A DNA stretch of 64,000 bases, taken from Chrysoperla carnea (lineage: Eukaryota; Arthropoda; Insecta; Neuroptera; Chrysopidae). This document shows, piece after piece, positions 43,991-56,479 of this stretch. The stretch lies in assembly GCF_905475395.1 (NCBI RefSeq), contig NC_058342.1:23284640-23348639 (forward strand), given 5' to 3'. Position 1 is the first letter of the stretch, and each line of letters begins with the position of its first letter. The notes beneath the pieces were generated by a model that had not been told where the DNA came from, searched no databases, and worked only from the letters and a program-made list of their open reading frames with translations. A program made the translations under genes and the position numbers.

Positions 43991-45600
43991 TATTTTTAAG
44001 CCTTTTTTAGTTTTATCTTTATTTTTAAGCCTTCATTATTTATGGACATTTTAGTTGTTTTTGGTCAGAAAAGACTATCTTCAAGATCCGTATACAATTC
44101 ATCTTAACTCGAGGAGGCCATTGATTATAATACTTGTGAATTTTTTATTGCCCTTGGCCGTATTTTCGAAACTTCTGTAGTTATTGAAATATTTTTATTA
44201 TGGTCTCCTCGAAACCCCCTGCCTCGAGTTCGTCCTGAACTCGCAGTAAGCAAGTCATACTTGATTTTATATTTTTTGGCTGGATGATTAAGAATTTTCT
44301 AGTCTCCTGGGCAAATTATTACACTTCCTGAGTTGTTCACGATGGAAAAACATTCCTATTCAAAAGATTTTAATGCATATAAAGTAAAATTTATAATAGA
44401 TTTCTCTTGGCCACTTCATAGAAATTGCTTAGATAAAAATGTTCTTCTTTCGCTGCGGTGTTTCAGACCAATATACTCTTTTCCATCAATACATTATCCA
44501 GAATTTGGATCAAGATGGAAGCAAATCAGAAATTTTGAGCGTAATAATTTCTTAAATTCAACAGTATTTTGACACAAATCACTGGTAATACTAGATTCTG
44601 GAGGGACATCAACCCCTCCCCTTCATTACGCACCATTATTTTTACTTTTCTCCAAAAAGATAGTTTATAGTCTTTAAAATTGAAACATTTGGTTTAAGAG
44701 CACCTAGTTTTAGTAGGTATCACAAACAATTACTTAGGATATATGCGCAGTAGTCTTTTGCGTTTATATCCCTGTGTACATCATGAAATGGTGGATTTTT
44801 TAAATTAAAAAGTTTTTTTTCTGATGAAATTTACATGTCAGTTCTGATTAAAATATTTATTATAATTCATGGACGGTAGGTACTCTTTATCATTAATTAT
44901 CAAGTTATTAAATTTTAAACATCTAATTAATTAATATATACCCTGAGCTGCAATTTAAAAACAAACAATATACGTAACGCATAATAAAAAAAAAATGTAA
45001 GTAATTAATAAAATAAATTTTATATAATTATATTTTAAAGTTATATAATTTATTGTCGGCGAATAATTATTTTATCATAATTACAATCTATGTACAAAAT
45101 TATTAATAGTCTTATGCAAAATAGATGTAAAAAAAATACATTCCGATGTAATTTTTGTTTTTGATTTTTGACATGCGATTCTTTAATTTAAAACTGAATC
45201 TAGAGACAAAAGCGCATATAACTTCTGTATTATTCCAAGGAAGTTAGACATTTAGATACTTAATTTGTGAAATGAGTTTCTTTTGTGAGTTTTATAAAGA
45301 ATTTTCGGGATCCGTGCTCTCACAACATCACAGCAATTACACTGGTTTACAAACTTTTATTTTTTTATTTGTGACATTGACGATAGAATATTTGTTCCAG
45401 TTTTTGGGGTGCTAAATTCGAATTTAGCTTCAAAAATTCTCTAATAGATAAGGTTTTCGAAATATTTTTACTTACAAAAAGGAAAAATCCGTTTTCACAT
45501 TCGAAATTCCGTAAAATACTTTTTGAATCATTCCGACATCCTTTTGCTCTTCGAGAAATCAAATGATATTTATTATAGTTAAAATAAGCATTGTGTTACT
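43991..45600. other. No gene recognised
   Basis: Intergenic. The frame at 44333-44572 (79 codons) is of ordinary composition but has no family motif, splice context or start context that I can support. Confidence 0.4.
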
Positions 45601-45960
45601 ACCTATATAAATAAAAAACTTAGTTAAGTGGCACCTGGATAAGTTTGAAATCTTCATAACTAGAACTCATGCTAAGGTCCCAACACTTTTACACTGAATT
45701 ACCTCTGTTAGTGGGACGAAGCAAACCTGTATATCTGGGATTCGTTCTTTCGATTTTATCATCCTAGTTACCTCTAACTAAGACAGCGAGTGAATTTTAC
45801 ATGCATTAACCTCTTTAACTGAGAACTGAGATAACATCGTTTTGTTTGTTTACTTACTTATTCTTATTCTACCCGCAAATTGAGCATTTAACTAATTTTG
45901 AGACTCAATGACCTTCAGTTTTAGTTTTGCTTTACTATAATACGTATGTTTATATGAAAA

Positions 45961-46116
45961 ATGTCGAAACGAATGCTCAAATCGTTATCAGTGCGAGAAA
46001 AACTGAAGTAAATATCCGTTTATGAAAGTGGGAAGACACGCGATGAAGTCTGTGTAGAATTTAATGTCCGAAAATCTACACTTTGTAGAATAATTCAGAA
46101 TTAAGATAAAATTCAA
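45961..46116 (+). pseudogene. pogo/Tigger transposase N-terminal DNA-binding domain, decayed
   Basis: Reads MSKRMLKSLSVREKLK, stop, ISVYESGKTRDEVCVEFNVR, KSTLCRIIQN, stop, DKIQS. This matches the CENP-B/Psq-type helix-turn-helix at the start of Tigger/pogo transposases (typical wording LSLxEKLxII..YESGKS..EIA..F.ISKSTVSRI). Two TAA stops sit where Glu and Lys are usual, so it is dead. Non-coding DNA before it (GTTAAGTGGCACCTGGATAA, TTACCTCTGTTAGTGGGACG) resembles Tigger ends. No downstream catalytic domain was found. Confidence 0.75.
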
Positions 46117-46194
46117 TCATAATGTTGTGTGTAAAACGTATACATTTATCAGAATATCCTGAAGTTCAAAAGTGTTTGCTAACATTGTGATTAC

Positions 46195-46560
46195 ATCCAA
46201 GCGCGTCGCCAGCTGATGGCAAAGAGCAGAGTTAATTGAGGTGATTTATTTTTATTTTAAAATTAGACAGACCTATTTTTCCATTTTTTTACCTGAAAAC
46301 GGACGTGGATCTAGAGTTAAATTTTGGAGGTCGACGTTGGGATCCGGATTTATACTGGTGAGAACTGTGGACTCTTTTTGTGTTTTCGTGTGGGGGCCTT
46401 ACCTAAAAATTTCTTTTTCTACTATTATTTTTTCTCCTCTTTCATCGTATAGACATCCTCTTCTTAAAAACAATTTTACTTTTTGAAAGCAAGTGGTTGC
46501 TTTGAATCATTTTTTGTGAATCTCTAGAGGGGGGCAGCTGCGCTCCTACCTACCCCCCAT
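46195..46560 (+). repeat. Interspersed repeat family B
   Basis: GCCAGCTGATGGCAAAGAG at the left, GACGTGGATCTAGAGTTAAA, GTGGGGGCCTTACCTAAAAA, and GAATCTCTAGAGGGGGGCAG. Confidence 0.75.
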
Positions 46561-46930
46561 CATTGGTGAAGTGCGTTATTATGTCCACCTTGTGATGTCT
46601 TTAAAGGAATTTCATTGACTCGGATCTGTGGGTTTCCTGACCTTTAGTTATCCCTGAGACTACGTCGCGTCGTTCTGGTCTGTGTAATAAGAATTTAAAA
46701 AGATAGCAGATAAGAAAAGTTTTATTTTTCAGGATTCCATACCATAAAATGAAAATATGAAACCCTTTATTTGATCTCTTTTACGTCAATTCGACTCAGA
46801 TATTTTTTTTCGAAAACGACGTAAGAGATAGAAATTATTTAAAAAATTGCATTAGCTTATTGGATAACTGTTGAAAAAATGATCTTCGTGAAGTAATACA
46901 AAGTCGATCGAGGAACGAGAATGTGAAGGT

Positions 46931-47392
46931 TATAATAGGGTATTATCGTTAGTCGAAAATAAATAATGAAATTCGAAAAAAGTTAAAATTTATGTAAAAA
47001 TATACTTAAATATTCTGATTTCGAGTCATAAAAGCACATTTTTCTTTTAAAATATTAAAATTAAAAATCGTAATTTTTAAACTGTATATCACGTGACCTA
47101 AAACTCGGGCAAGCCTTGCTGTGATGTCATATCGGTATGAGCCATAGACCATCAATTAGTTCTGTGTAGACAGCTGAGTATAATATATCCATACATAATA
47201 AATATTTATATTTATTATAATTAGTTGTCTATGAATATATCTGTCAAACTTATCTGTGTTATTTCGTATAATAATATCGATATTACTTCATCAAATTGGA
47301 TGCCCGCGTTTTTGACACTTTAAAATTTAATTTAAGTTTTTGGCAAGAACATTTTGAGGTACTTTTTCAAAAATAGTAGAATACCCTATTAA
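46931..47392 (+). mobile_element. TAATAGGGTATT-ended miniature element, copy 3
   Basis: Cleanest ends of the three: TATAATAGGGTATTATCGTT and AGTAGAATACCCTATTAA. Carries an internal deletion near the right end relative to the 29-kb copy. Confidence 0.82.
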
Positions 47393-47497
47393 GTTATCTC
47401 ACCTATCCTCGCCTCGCTTTTTCTCACTTTGCTAAAAAGGCAGTTTTTTGTACCCGATACAAATGCAACACGAGGCACTCTTCCTTTAATTTCCTTT

Positions 47498-47754
47498 AAT
47501 GGTGGGTCCACACGATACAGACTATTGTTATATCTGTACAGACTGAAAGTCTGAGTAAAAATGTTCATGTAAATATGATGCCGAAATGTATGTGCAGACT
47601 TATCATTAGTATGGGAATACTTCCAACTTCCGTGCTCAGACTTTTTTAACTCAAACTTTATCATCATACCGACTTTTGTTTGCATTGATTTGTTGCGCAG
47701 ACAAAATTTTATAGAAGTCGTGTGTGAAGTTGGTATCGTGTGGACCTATCATTA
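47498..47754. mobile_element. Inverted-repeat miniature element, 257 bases
   Basis: Left TAATGGTGGGTCCACACGAT and right-end reverse complement TAATGATAGGTCCACACGAT, continuing AC on both sides. A 98-codon frame across it is fortuitous. Confidence 0.75.
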
Positions 47755-47759
47755 CTCGA

Positions 47760-49360
47760 CAAAAATTTTTTTTGATGGATAGGATAAAGGTTTGTTGAAA
47801 AAAAACTTGAAAAAAATTTATATTGTGTTTATTTTTTAACTAAATAACACATCTGAAATAGTAATACATAGGGGGCGTTGAGGAGGGGAATATTTAGGGG
47901 GCATTGATTTTTTTTTTTTTTGTTTAGGAGATCACAATAATAAATTATTTTCTAAACAGAGGATTTCTGTGTGTAAAATATAATATTACAATAATTTTAG
48001 TATTTCTTTTCTTTTAGTGTTTTACGAATGAGACGAAATACAATTAAAAGTTTTTCCCCCCTTATTTTTTACTACAATTAATAGGTTTTTTTTCTCTTTC
48101 ATTTTTGAAAATATAGAATATGATTTTTTTTTTTCATTTGATTTTTTTTTGGCATTTTTTCATTTTTTTGATATATATTTTTATTAAGCTCTTAATATTT
48201 TAAAAAAAGTTTTTTTTTTTGAGTAAGATCCATTCGATTTAAACTCCGAAGTATATAAATTTGGAAAATAATAAGGTTCAAATAAATGGATCCTAAGTAT
48301 ATTTTCACATAAAAAAATTTTTTTTTGATTTTTTTTTTTTTAAATTGACTTTGCGTGCGGGGTTTTCTAATCAACGTTTCCAATCTCATTGTGATAAAAA
48401 ACCATTTGAGCACTGTTTTTCTTTTATTCGACTAATTCTAAATATAATTTCTAAAAAAAGCACAAAGCGTTTTTGTTATATCATATCTTGCTTGCAGTTT
48501 CAGATTTTTTTTTTAAATAGAAATAGACGATTGATTGATTGAAATGAAAAAGTTTGTGAAAGTGGGAAAACTTTGTGAATCGTTTTGTAATGTGGAGGGG
48601 AAAACGTATTCATAAAGTTTTTCCGTTTTATCTTATAATTTGTGCGTTGCTATTACATTTGGCAGAGAGGCATTTAAAATTACATAAAATATTTGTGTGT
48701 ACCTTTTATTTCTGAGAATACTGTTTTTTGTTTTACAGGGTAATTGATTTGTACTCTAAGGACTTGTGTTTACGCTCTAAAACATCGGATAAAATTCTTT
48801 GATTACCAACTTGATTGATCAATATTATAACTTAAACTAGCCTCACACGGTCAATATTATTGACTCAGGGTACAGGTACGGGGATATCATGTTCTGACTT
48901 CAGATTATACCCAGTTTTTCGGGATTCTTAAATAGCCAATGTAGATAAGAGATGGAATAACACTTTAAATTAGAAAGTTAATCCTCATAAAAAACTAAAA
49001 ATTTATGTTTTAAAATTTTTTTCGAAAAGCGTTAGCTTTCAGAGGAAATGTGTCTTAAAAATATATCATTATAGCATTTAATCGAAAATAAGCTTAAATT
49101 CTATCGATAATAGTAGGTCAAAGTCATGGACACAGGCGAATGTTTCCGAAAGCTGGCGATTATCGAAAAATATTAGTTTTTTTATGATGATCAACTAACT
49201 TAAAATGTAATTATATCTCTTACCGTTTAGGATTAAAGAAACCTGAATAACTAGGTCCAGTTTGATGTTCGAACATGATGTCTCCTATCTAACTCTTCAA
49301 CTTTTCCCTAAGTTATTTTTTGATTGGTTAACTACAAAACGAGATATTTAGATGTATAGA
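47760..49360. other. No gene recognised
   Basis: T-rich homopolymer-laden DNA, then ordinary intergenic sequence. Open frames are phenylalanine/lysine-rich artefacts. Confidence 0.4.
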
Positions 49361-49365
49361 TTAAA

Positions 49366-49560
49366 ATGGCTCAACGTGTATATGGTATGGTGTACAGCGT
49401 TATATCTTGTAAGACACGTAGCCCGTCGTGCGAAAGTTCGACTCGCTTGACTTTACCGGTTTGGGTTTATTCACCTCAAACAATGAGTCAAATTAACAAA
49501 GGTTATAAGTTAATTCATGGCGGAACCCTCTCCATACGAGTTTCACTCGCACTTGACTAA
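49366..49560 (+). repeat. Possible tRNA-related SINE fragment
   Basis: GTATGGTGTACAGCG..GTCGTGCGAAAGTTCGACTC has the spacing of pol III A/B boxes, and the composition is markedly less AT-rich than its surroundings. A 64-codon frame covers it, but its wording is not protein-like. Weak call. Confidence 0.3.
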
Positions 49561-49599
49561 CTTTTATTCTTAATTTTAGATAAATATTTACGTAATTAA

Positions 49600-51414
49600 T
49601 TTATTTTAAAATTTAACTAGCTTTCAAATTTGAATAAATAAATTATCAAAATTTTAATGAATTTGTTTAGAAATTAATTAACACATTCATATTTTTGTAA
49701 ATAATTAATTGAGGATGAAAATGTAAGCATACTTTATTATTACGTAAGCATGCAATAAAAAAATCCATTCAGAGCATTATTCACTGAAAATTTGGTTAAC
49801 CCGTTAGCGCTCGCGTCATAATCATTTTGCACACACTCGATTTAAAACATAAGTAACTTTTATTTTTTAAATGGTACATGTGCTTGAAACTTTTTCTAAC
49901 TTTATATAATTTTATCTATTTTCAAATTTTTCAACCTATCTACAGTTTTAAAAAAATATTTTTTTCTAGTCTTTCAGAAATTGTGAGAATTTTTCTCATC
50001 ACGAGAGTAAAGGTGTAAGCAAAAATAAAAATTAACTGCGGAAATTTTCGGGTATGTTCGTCTACTTTCATTTAATATAAGTCGTGCCCAGTAACTTGTG
50101 ATATTTTCCTTGCCATAAAAATACTTCTTAAAGTTTGAAGTTGGTAATAGGCTCGAATCAAATCGATTATCGAGTGTCCAATGTTTTAGTGCGTGTACAC
50201 ATGGCATTATACTGCCACCAGCACGAAGACGAACACTAAAACTCAACGAAAATAGGCAAAGTACCAAATGAGAATATTGAATTTTTAATACCAATAAAGA
50301 AAAAGTACTATGAGTGTTAGCTCTCATAGATACATAATATTTAAGGGACATGTTGTTTACAACCTTGTAAACTATACCTACACATATAAAAGCATACCAT
50401 AATTTGAATATTAAAGAATTTTATAAAATATGAAAAAATTTGTTTATTTTAGACTTCAAAAAAAAAAAGTAAATCGCGAGTTAAAATTTCATAATTTTCC
50501 AAATTGTAGTCAGGAAATTTCACACACAAATCAAGTACAAATATGGCACAACACATTAAAATGTACAATTAAGTATGAATTTTTTGCCTTCTTATTCAAT
50601 GCAAAAATCAAAATAATCTAGTAGGTATTGTTTACATTTTGTTTAATTGTGGCGCTGACATCTTAGCCTTTAAAATCTAGTAGTATTCACTTTACGAGGT
50701 TATATTCTGTTTGGTAATTGTCTAATTTCGTTTTTGTGTGGTGCTCGCTTTCATGCCTGATCGTAGCTTTAAATCGGGTGTTCCATTTTAAACAATCTAA
50801 TCAAAATTTCTTCTATGAAGAGTTTTTGGAAAAACGTCCCAAGAAAAATTGTTCTGGTTAGACTGAGGCACCCTTGCATGTCTTGGTGAGTTTGACATGG
50901 ACTTACAAGGTCGTATTAAAATCAATGCAAGCTCTAAATTTTTTCATTCGACTGCTGTCGCAATAGCTTGACAAAAAAAATTATAGTCAGTCAGGGGGAC
51001 TGGCGTCTGTCGGCAGAGGTGAAAATTTAAAACTTTGAAATAACTGTGTGATTTAATTTTTTACGTTTAGTTTCGACCATCTCTTCGTGGCTATTACGCG
51101 AGAAAAGTGCTTGTTCGCCATGTTTCCAACAAAAATTGTTTGTTATTTTATAAAGCAATAAACTTTTCCTCTATTTCTTATGGATCTTGAACATGAGTTG
51201 ACTTTCCATAGACCTTCCAAGACCTCTATGAGATGTCCCCCTTCAAATAAACAAGTTTTATTTTGGTCATTTTTTCAAAAACCTTTTGTTTTTTAGCTTT
51301 TTGATTTTTTCTGTGGATTGCTTGAAATGGTACACATACAAAAACCTCCATATTATTATATTCACTACATCAAAGTAATGTTATCTAGAGGAGTACTTAT
51401 TATAAAAACTGTGA
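49600..51414. other. No gene recognised
   Basis: No motif-bearing frame; the longest (125 codons, minus, ending near 49974) has no recognisable domain and no splice support. Confidence 0.35.
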
Positions 51415-51924
51415 ATTAGGTATGGCGATTTTTCCGATAAAGATCGATTTCTAAATCGATTCTAACCGAAATCTAAAGACTCAAAAATTAATTTTTTTCC
51501 TTTTCCAATTTCTTTTTTCCAAATTGCCACTTTATACTCTCTCTACTTACTTACTTGACGAGCAATTGTAAGAAATGCCGTGACAAAAAAACAAAATTTT
51601 TCAAAATAAGGTTGAGAGAAAAAGTGACACTAATGAATTTTATAAAACCTCATTTTTTATGAAAACAACAGAAAAAATCGAATCTCGATTTTCCATTGTC
51701 CCAAATGTATTCAGTACTGTACACTTTACGTCACAAAATTTGCACATATACATGTGATATTACCAACCTTAGATATTTTAAGCCATAGGAACCTTAGAAT
51801 TTTTACTGAATTAATAAATTTAGTTTTTAAATTTATCAACTTTTGCAATTTTTCTGACGTAGATTATACATCGATTTACAAATCGATTTTTTACGATTAA
51901 TCGGTCTCAGATCGCCTTAGCTAT
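51415..51924. mobile_element. Inverted-repeat element, about 510 bases
   Basis: Left TAGGTATGGCGATTTTTCCG and right-end reverse complement TAGCTAAGGCGATCTGAGAC. Repeated AAATCGATTT words on both sides. Boundaries approximate. Confidence 0.5.
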
Positions 51925-53353
51925 TGTGAAACTGTGTTGTTTAAAAGCGACAAATAATTGAATAAAATATTTTTTCTCAATTTTTTAAAATGATTTCTTG
52001 TTTAAAGTCGTAATCAGTAAATACAATATATTTTTTTTTTTATAATGTAAATTTATTGTCTATGCATTTCAATAAGGTTTCAATAAAATATACCTTGTAA
52101 AAATTTGTACCGAAAAATCTTCTTTTTTATTTTTTTTACTTATTGTCATAAACTTTTATTTTTAACTCTTTTTTTGTTTTTGATTTGTTCTTTGTTTGAT
52201 CAATCAATTCATCTGCAAATCTAATTAATTGTTTTTCCTAATCTATGTACAAATATCACACGAATTGTTTTTTTTTTCTTAAAAAGTCATTAATGTTTTT
52301 TAGTTTAATTTTTTGTTTGTATACACTTACATTATACGTTTCCTACAAAAAAAAAAAAAAAAAAAAAACAAAACAAAACAAACAAAATTAAGGAATAAAT
52401 TGTTTGATATGTTTTGGAATACGTTTTGAAATGAAGGGTAATAACGATTGTAGCAATCACGGTCGAGTAATACTGTGGTGTTAACAAATTAACCCGACAA
52501 TATAAATAATCCGTCGATACAAACAACCCGACGATATATTCATTCAACGGTTCATACACATACAGTACAACTAGAATTCTAGTCAATTCTAAAAAGGAAT
52601 AAAAAATATCATTTTATATTACTTAAACAGAGATAGAAAACATACAAGTAAAATATATGCAATAGAACATACGTTACTGTTCTAGAATTTGCTAGACTGT
52701 ACGGTAACAATTAATTATAACTAAATAAACAGCGCACAGTGTGCGATACCGTCAGATTACAATACAGAGTCTTCAAGGTAACTACAGAACCAGTCAAGTA
52801 TTATCATCTATCAAAATAACATTAAAATAAACTTTTTTTAAATGCAGGTTTTTGAGGTAGCAGAAAGTCAATGTTCAAAAATAGCCAAGAATATATTATT
52901 TCCGAATTAAGAGTCCTATATAATACAACCGTGATCGCAACAACATCTTGATTTTTGGGTTATCTTTCTATTTTGTACCGTAAATACTACATTTCGATTA
53001 CTAAGTAATCTTGTTCAATTTGTAAAGAACTTATTGGGCTAAAAAAATTATATCCAATAAAAATTGCATCATTCCAAAATCTAAAAATTGCATGAACTAT
53101 CGAAATTGATCGAAAAATAGTTTTTAACTTCCAAAAATGAGAATTAACTTCTTACCTGAAACTCCAATAATTTCCTTAACGATAGTAGCCGCGTAGTGTT
53201 CGGCTAGGTAACTGTAAATCAAAAAAATAAATATGGGACAACCAGGAAGGATTCCCCGGGACAGTATACTAAACTTCAAAATGGGACATTATTACAGAAA
53301 ACGGAGATATTATTGCCAATTATGTATTCCGCAGTTTTTCCTCATATACTGAG
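51925..53353. other. No gene recognised
   Basis: Contains a 22-base poly(A) run (52347-52368) followed by CAAAA units; otherwise unremarkable AT-rich DNA. Confidence 0.4.
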
Positions 53354-53486
53354 CTGGGCGTTGTTTAGTCATCAATCGTTGCGTACTTTGTACTGCGCAT
53401 GAGACTGCATAAGTGATTGAAAACGATTGAAGTTGACAAAAGACAACCTCCTGATGCGCAACGACCGAGGACTAGAACTCGCCCAG
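53354..53486. mobile_element. Foldback miniature element, 133 bases
   Basis: Left CTGGGCGTTGTTTAGTCATC..CGTTGCG pairs with right-end reverse complement CTGGGCGAGTTCTAGTCCTC..CGTTGCG: arms of about 35 bases with scattered mismatches. Confidence 0.75.
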
Positions 53487-54203
53487 ATAGGCGCCTTTTT
53501 TCCTGCTGCCCTCTCCACTCAAGTTTCACGTCCTTATATATGTATATATGTTCTTGGCTAGAAATAAGTACTATGATGGAAATAAGTAATTAGGTCTAAT
53601 ACGAATATAAGCGATTGTATCCGAGGACTAGCGATCCTCGAATAGCGGTCCTCCGTTTATAGGAGGATTAGTGGTATTTGTACAATACGGTCTATGCTTA
53701 AAACGTAAAGAGTGCCTTTACACATTATTTAATGCACTATTGAAAACTACAACCAATTTTTGTGGTTGGTAGAACTGAAATTTTATTAATGGCTCCTCAC
53801 TGGTGATAAATGGGTGATAACTTAGTAATCGAAATATGTTCAAAAAAAACATGGTCCTAAAATATTTGTTGAATTTTAAAACTAAAAATTTCTTGATTAT
53901 TTCCTTCATTTTAAAATAAAAAAAATATTTTCGATTCAGAAATTTTCTCTGAATATTTACGAAAAAAAATATTCGAAAATTTTCGTAAGGATAAAATTGA
54001 CATTCTAAATAAAAAAGATAAAAATTACGTAATGTAAGTGTTACATAATAAAAAATTTGATTTGTCTACTTAAAATTTAAACATTTAATATATTTTTTTG
54101 TTTGTTTTAATATACTAAAATCTATATAGAGAATTTTTATAAGCACCTTGTCCACAGCTGCGGAGGATCGCCGAGGAGTGTGTGATTTGGGATTCACAAT
54201 TAT

Positions 54204-54227
54204 AATTATAATAATAATAATAATAAT
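54204..54227. repeat. (AAT)n microsatellite
   Basis: Short AAT/TAA triplet run. The isoleucine-rich minus-strand frame across it is an artefact. Confidence 0.8.
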
Positions 54228-54762
54228 TAATATAGATTTTTTAACATTATATATAAAAACTATCAAATTTTTTTTTAGATTTTTTTTAATGATTTTGTGG
54301 GAACATTTAATATAAAGATTCATATATATATATTTTTTTTGGAAAATTCCTCATTTTCAAATGAGTTATTTTTTAGTAACTAAATTTTTTTTTTTATGAT
54401 ATATCTAGTAATATTTTTATCTAAATACTACAATAAACGAAGTTCAAAATGGCCAAGTTTTGGAAAATTTTGTTGAAAGTATGGGATGTTCCAGTACATT
54501 TTATGTAAAAACATGCTCAGATCACGATGAAATTTTTCAGAAAAAAACACGCGAATTAAAATTGCATAAAATAAGCTACTTGCTTTTCAGTTTTTATTCT
54601 AATTTTTCGGAAAACCGAGTGTATATATTGATAGTTTTTTTTTATTATTTCGGTTTTTTTTCTTTGAAAATTGATTTAAAAAAAAAAATAAGGCAGTATT
54701 CTGATCTAGAATTTGAAGGAATCAATTTTTTTTACGTATTTCTAAAGGTTACACCCAAGAAT

Positions 54763-54942
54763 ATGCCCTTTAAACGAATTTTTCAAAATTCGAATTGTTT
54801 TCGGATATACAGCACATTTTCTGGTAACGAAGTTCGAAATGATCCCTCTGTACTGCGAGCCTCTGCTGCTTCAAAAGAAGACAAAACAGTTCGGTTAGCA
54901 GAAATAGCTTTAGAAATGTGTGGATTTGAAATCGCCGATTAA
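54763..54942 (+). CDS. Unassigned small open frame, possible exon
   Basis: 59 codons beginning MPFKRIFQNSNCFRIYSTF and ending TVRLAEIALEMCGFEIAD. It has unusually balanced, protein-like composition for this window. An acceptor-like TTTCTAAAG precedes it (54747) and GTGAGT follows the stop (54949). The basic, hydroxylated N-terminus would suit a mitochondrial presequence. No family recognised, and it may be a fossil of a retroposed gene. The longer 160-codon frame upstream is low-complexity and probably not coding. Confidence 0.25.
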   Translation: MPFKRIFQNSNCFRIYSTFSGNEVRNDPSVLRASAASKEDKTVRLAEIALEMCGFEIAD

Positions 54943-55471
54943 TCCAAAGTGAGTAATATTATTATCCGAGTTACTCTACCGGAATTATCTCTTCTTTAAC
55001 TTAAAACGCGTTTTTCATGAAACTACGTTTGTGGAAGTGGTTGACATATCTCAAATTCAACTAGACCGATTTCATTGAAATTTGGCGGGAGTTCTTTTTT
55101 TTCATTTCAACGCCATTTTGTAAGTTTTTATTTTTATATTTTGACCGAGGTTCAAACGATAGTGACATCGTTACTAATTAAGATTTGTTCAAATTTTTTT
55201 GATTCAGATCGCTACAAGGGCTGGAATCGTGTCGGCCAGGGTTTTTTTTTTGTAGCCCCCACTTCAACGGCCTGTAATTCGAAGAATTTTTACTTTATTT
55301 TACAATTTTCATTTTGTATTTTTAAAATATCAATAGGTATCATATGAAAATATGGCTACATAAATATTTTTCATTTTCATATAATCCTAGTTCGAAAAGT
55401 GCCAACAATTGAGGCTTCTTGACCAGAATATACCCTAAAATTTATATAAAAATGCTGTCTAATGTACACTT

Positions 55472-55606
55472 GCAGACAGTAAAATTGTAACACTTTGCTG
55501 TACATCAGATATATTTGTTGGCATTAAAACACACATTAAATAATGTGTATTTTTCAACTACCAAATATATCTGATATATAGATTGTGTTGCAGTTTTATT
55601 ATCCGC
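55472..55606. mobile_element. Foldback miniature element, 135 bases
   Basis: GCAGACAGTAAAATTGTAAC on the left faces GCGGATAATAAAACTGCAAC (right end reversed), continuing AC, with the inner pair ATCAGATATATTTG / CAAATATATCTGAT. Confidence 0.7.
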
Positions 55607-56190
55607 AAATACGTATTTTTAAGTTTTTCGCGGAGAAACGTCAAATAAACATGCGTGCATTTTCCATAAAAAAAAAAAAAAAAAAACTGCAAACCTAATA
55701 ACGTATTTGCACGGAGAATGAAATTTTTTCTTAAGATAGTTTTTTTTTTTTTTAATGTACAAAAATTCGATTGCTGCGACATGTTTCGAATTTTTTTAAT
55801 TAATTTCCTGTGACTGGTGCATATTTTACTTAAAGTACCAAAATATCTGATTTTCGTCAAAATTTTTCCAGCCATTTGGTTCGTTTACTGTGCTATAAAG
55901 GTATTCGTTTTTCTTTTTGCGTAAATACACATAATTTTTAGTTATATTTTATAGTTATAGACTAAGAGCTGGGTTACGGAAAATGATATGATAATCGTTA
56001 TGTAGTCGAGATATTATTTGAAAAAAACTTGATAGACACGAGCAAATCGCCTAAGCCGTAGTTAGATGAAAAAATGGGGCACAAATGCTAAAATTTATTC
56101 TGATAACACACCCAGACCATCATAGGGTCCACTTTCATATCTGGACTGTTCTTTTTTTCAGTAAGAAAAATCAGTAAGCGAATGGGAATC

Positions 56191-56387
56191 CAGCGCTGGA
56201 ACAAGGGTGGAGAAAGTGAAGCGGGCGCTTCAGACTCCAAGTTGCAAGGGGCGCCAAAATGCCTAAAATTCCAAAAACAATTACCGCATTTCAAGTGTTG
56301 ATTATTGAAATACAAGTTCATTTTGGGAAAAAAAGGAGCCGAAAAGCAATCTCGCTCTACCTTGATTTAAGGGTAGAGCCAGCGCTG
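56191..56387. mobile_element. hAT-like miniature element, 197 bases
   Basis: Ends CAGCGCTGGAAC..GAGCCAGCGCTG. The flanking octamers TGGGAATC and AGTGAATC agree at 6 of 8 positions, fitting an old 8-base target duplication. Distinct in sequence from the two other hAT families here. Confidence 0.65.
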
Positions 56388-56479
56388 AGTGAATCATTTC
56401 AACCCTATTTGGAACACTTTAAATTGAAAAAAGCAAAGCCCTTAAAACATTGTACATCGTCTCACAAGGAATAATTCCG

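Noticed and set aside
54126..54190. Possible coding fragment on the minus strand (NPKSHTPRRSSAAVDK)
   Set aside because: The phrase looks like retroelement or mRNA-derived sequence, but it is too short to assign and runs into an AAT microsatellite.
54460..54762. Upstream part of the 160-codon frame
   Set aside because: Phenylalanine/lysine-rich low-complexity translation of T- and A-runs. Only the 3' portion from 54763 looks protein-like.
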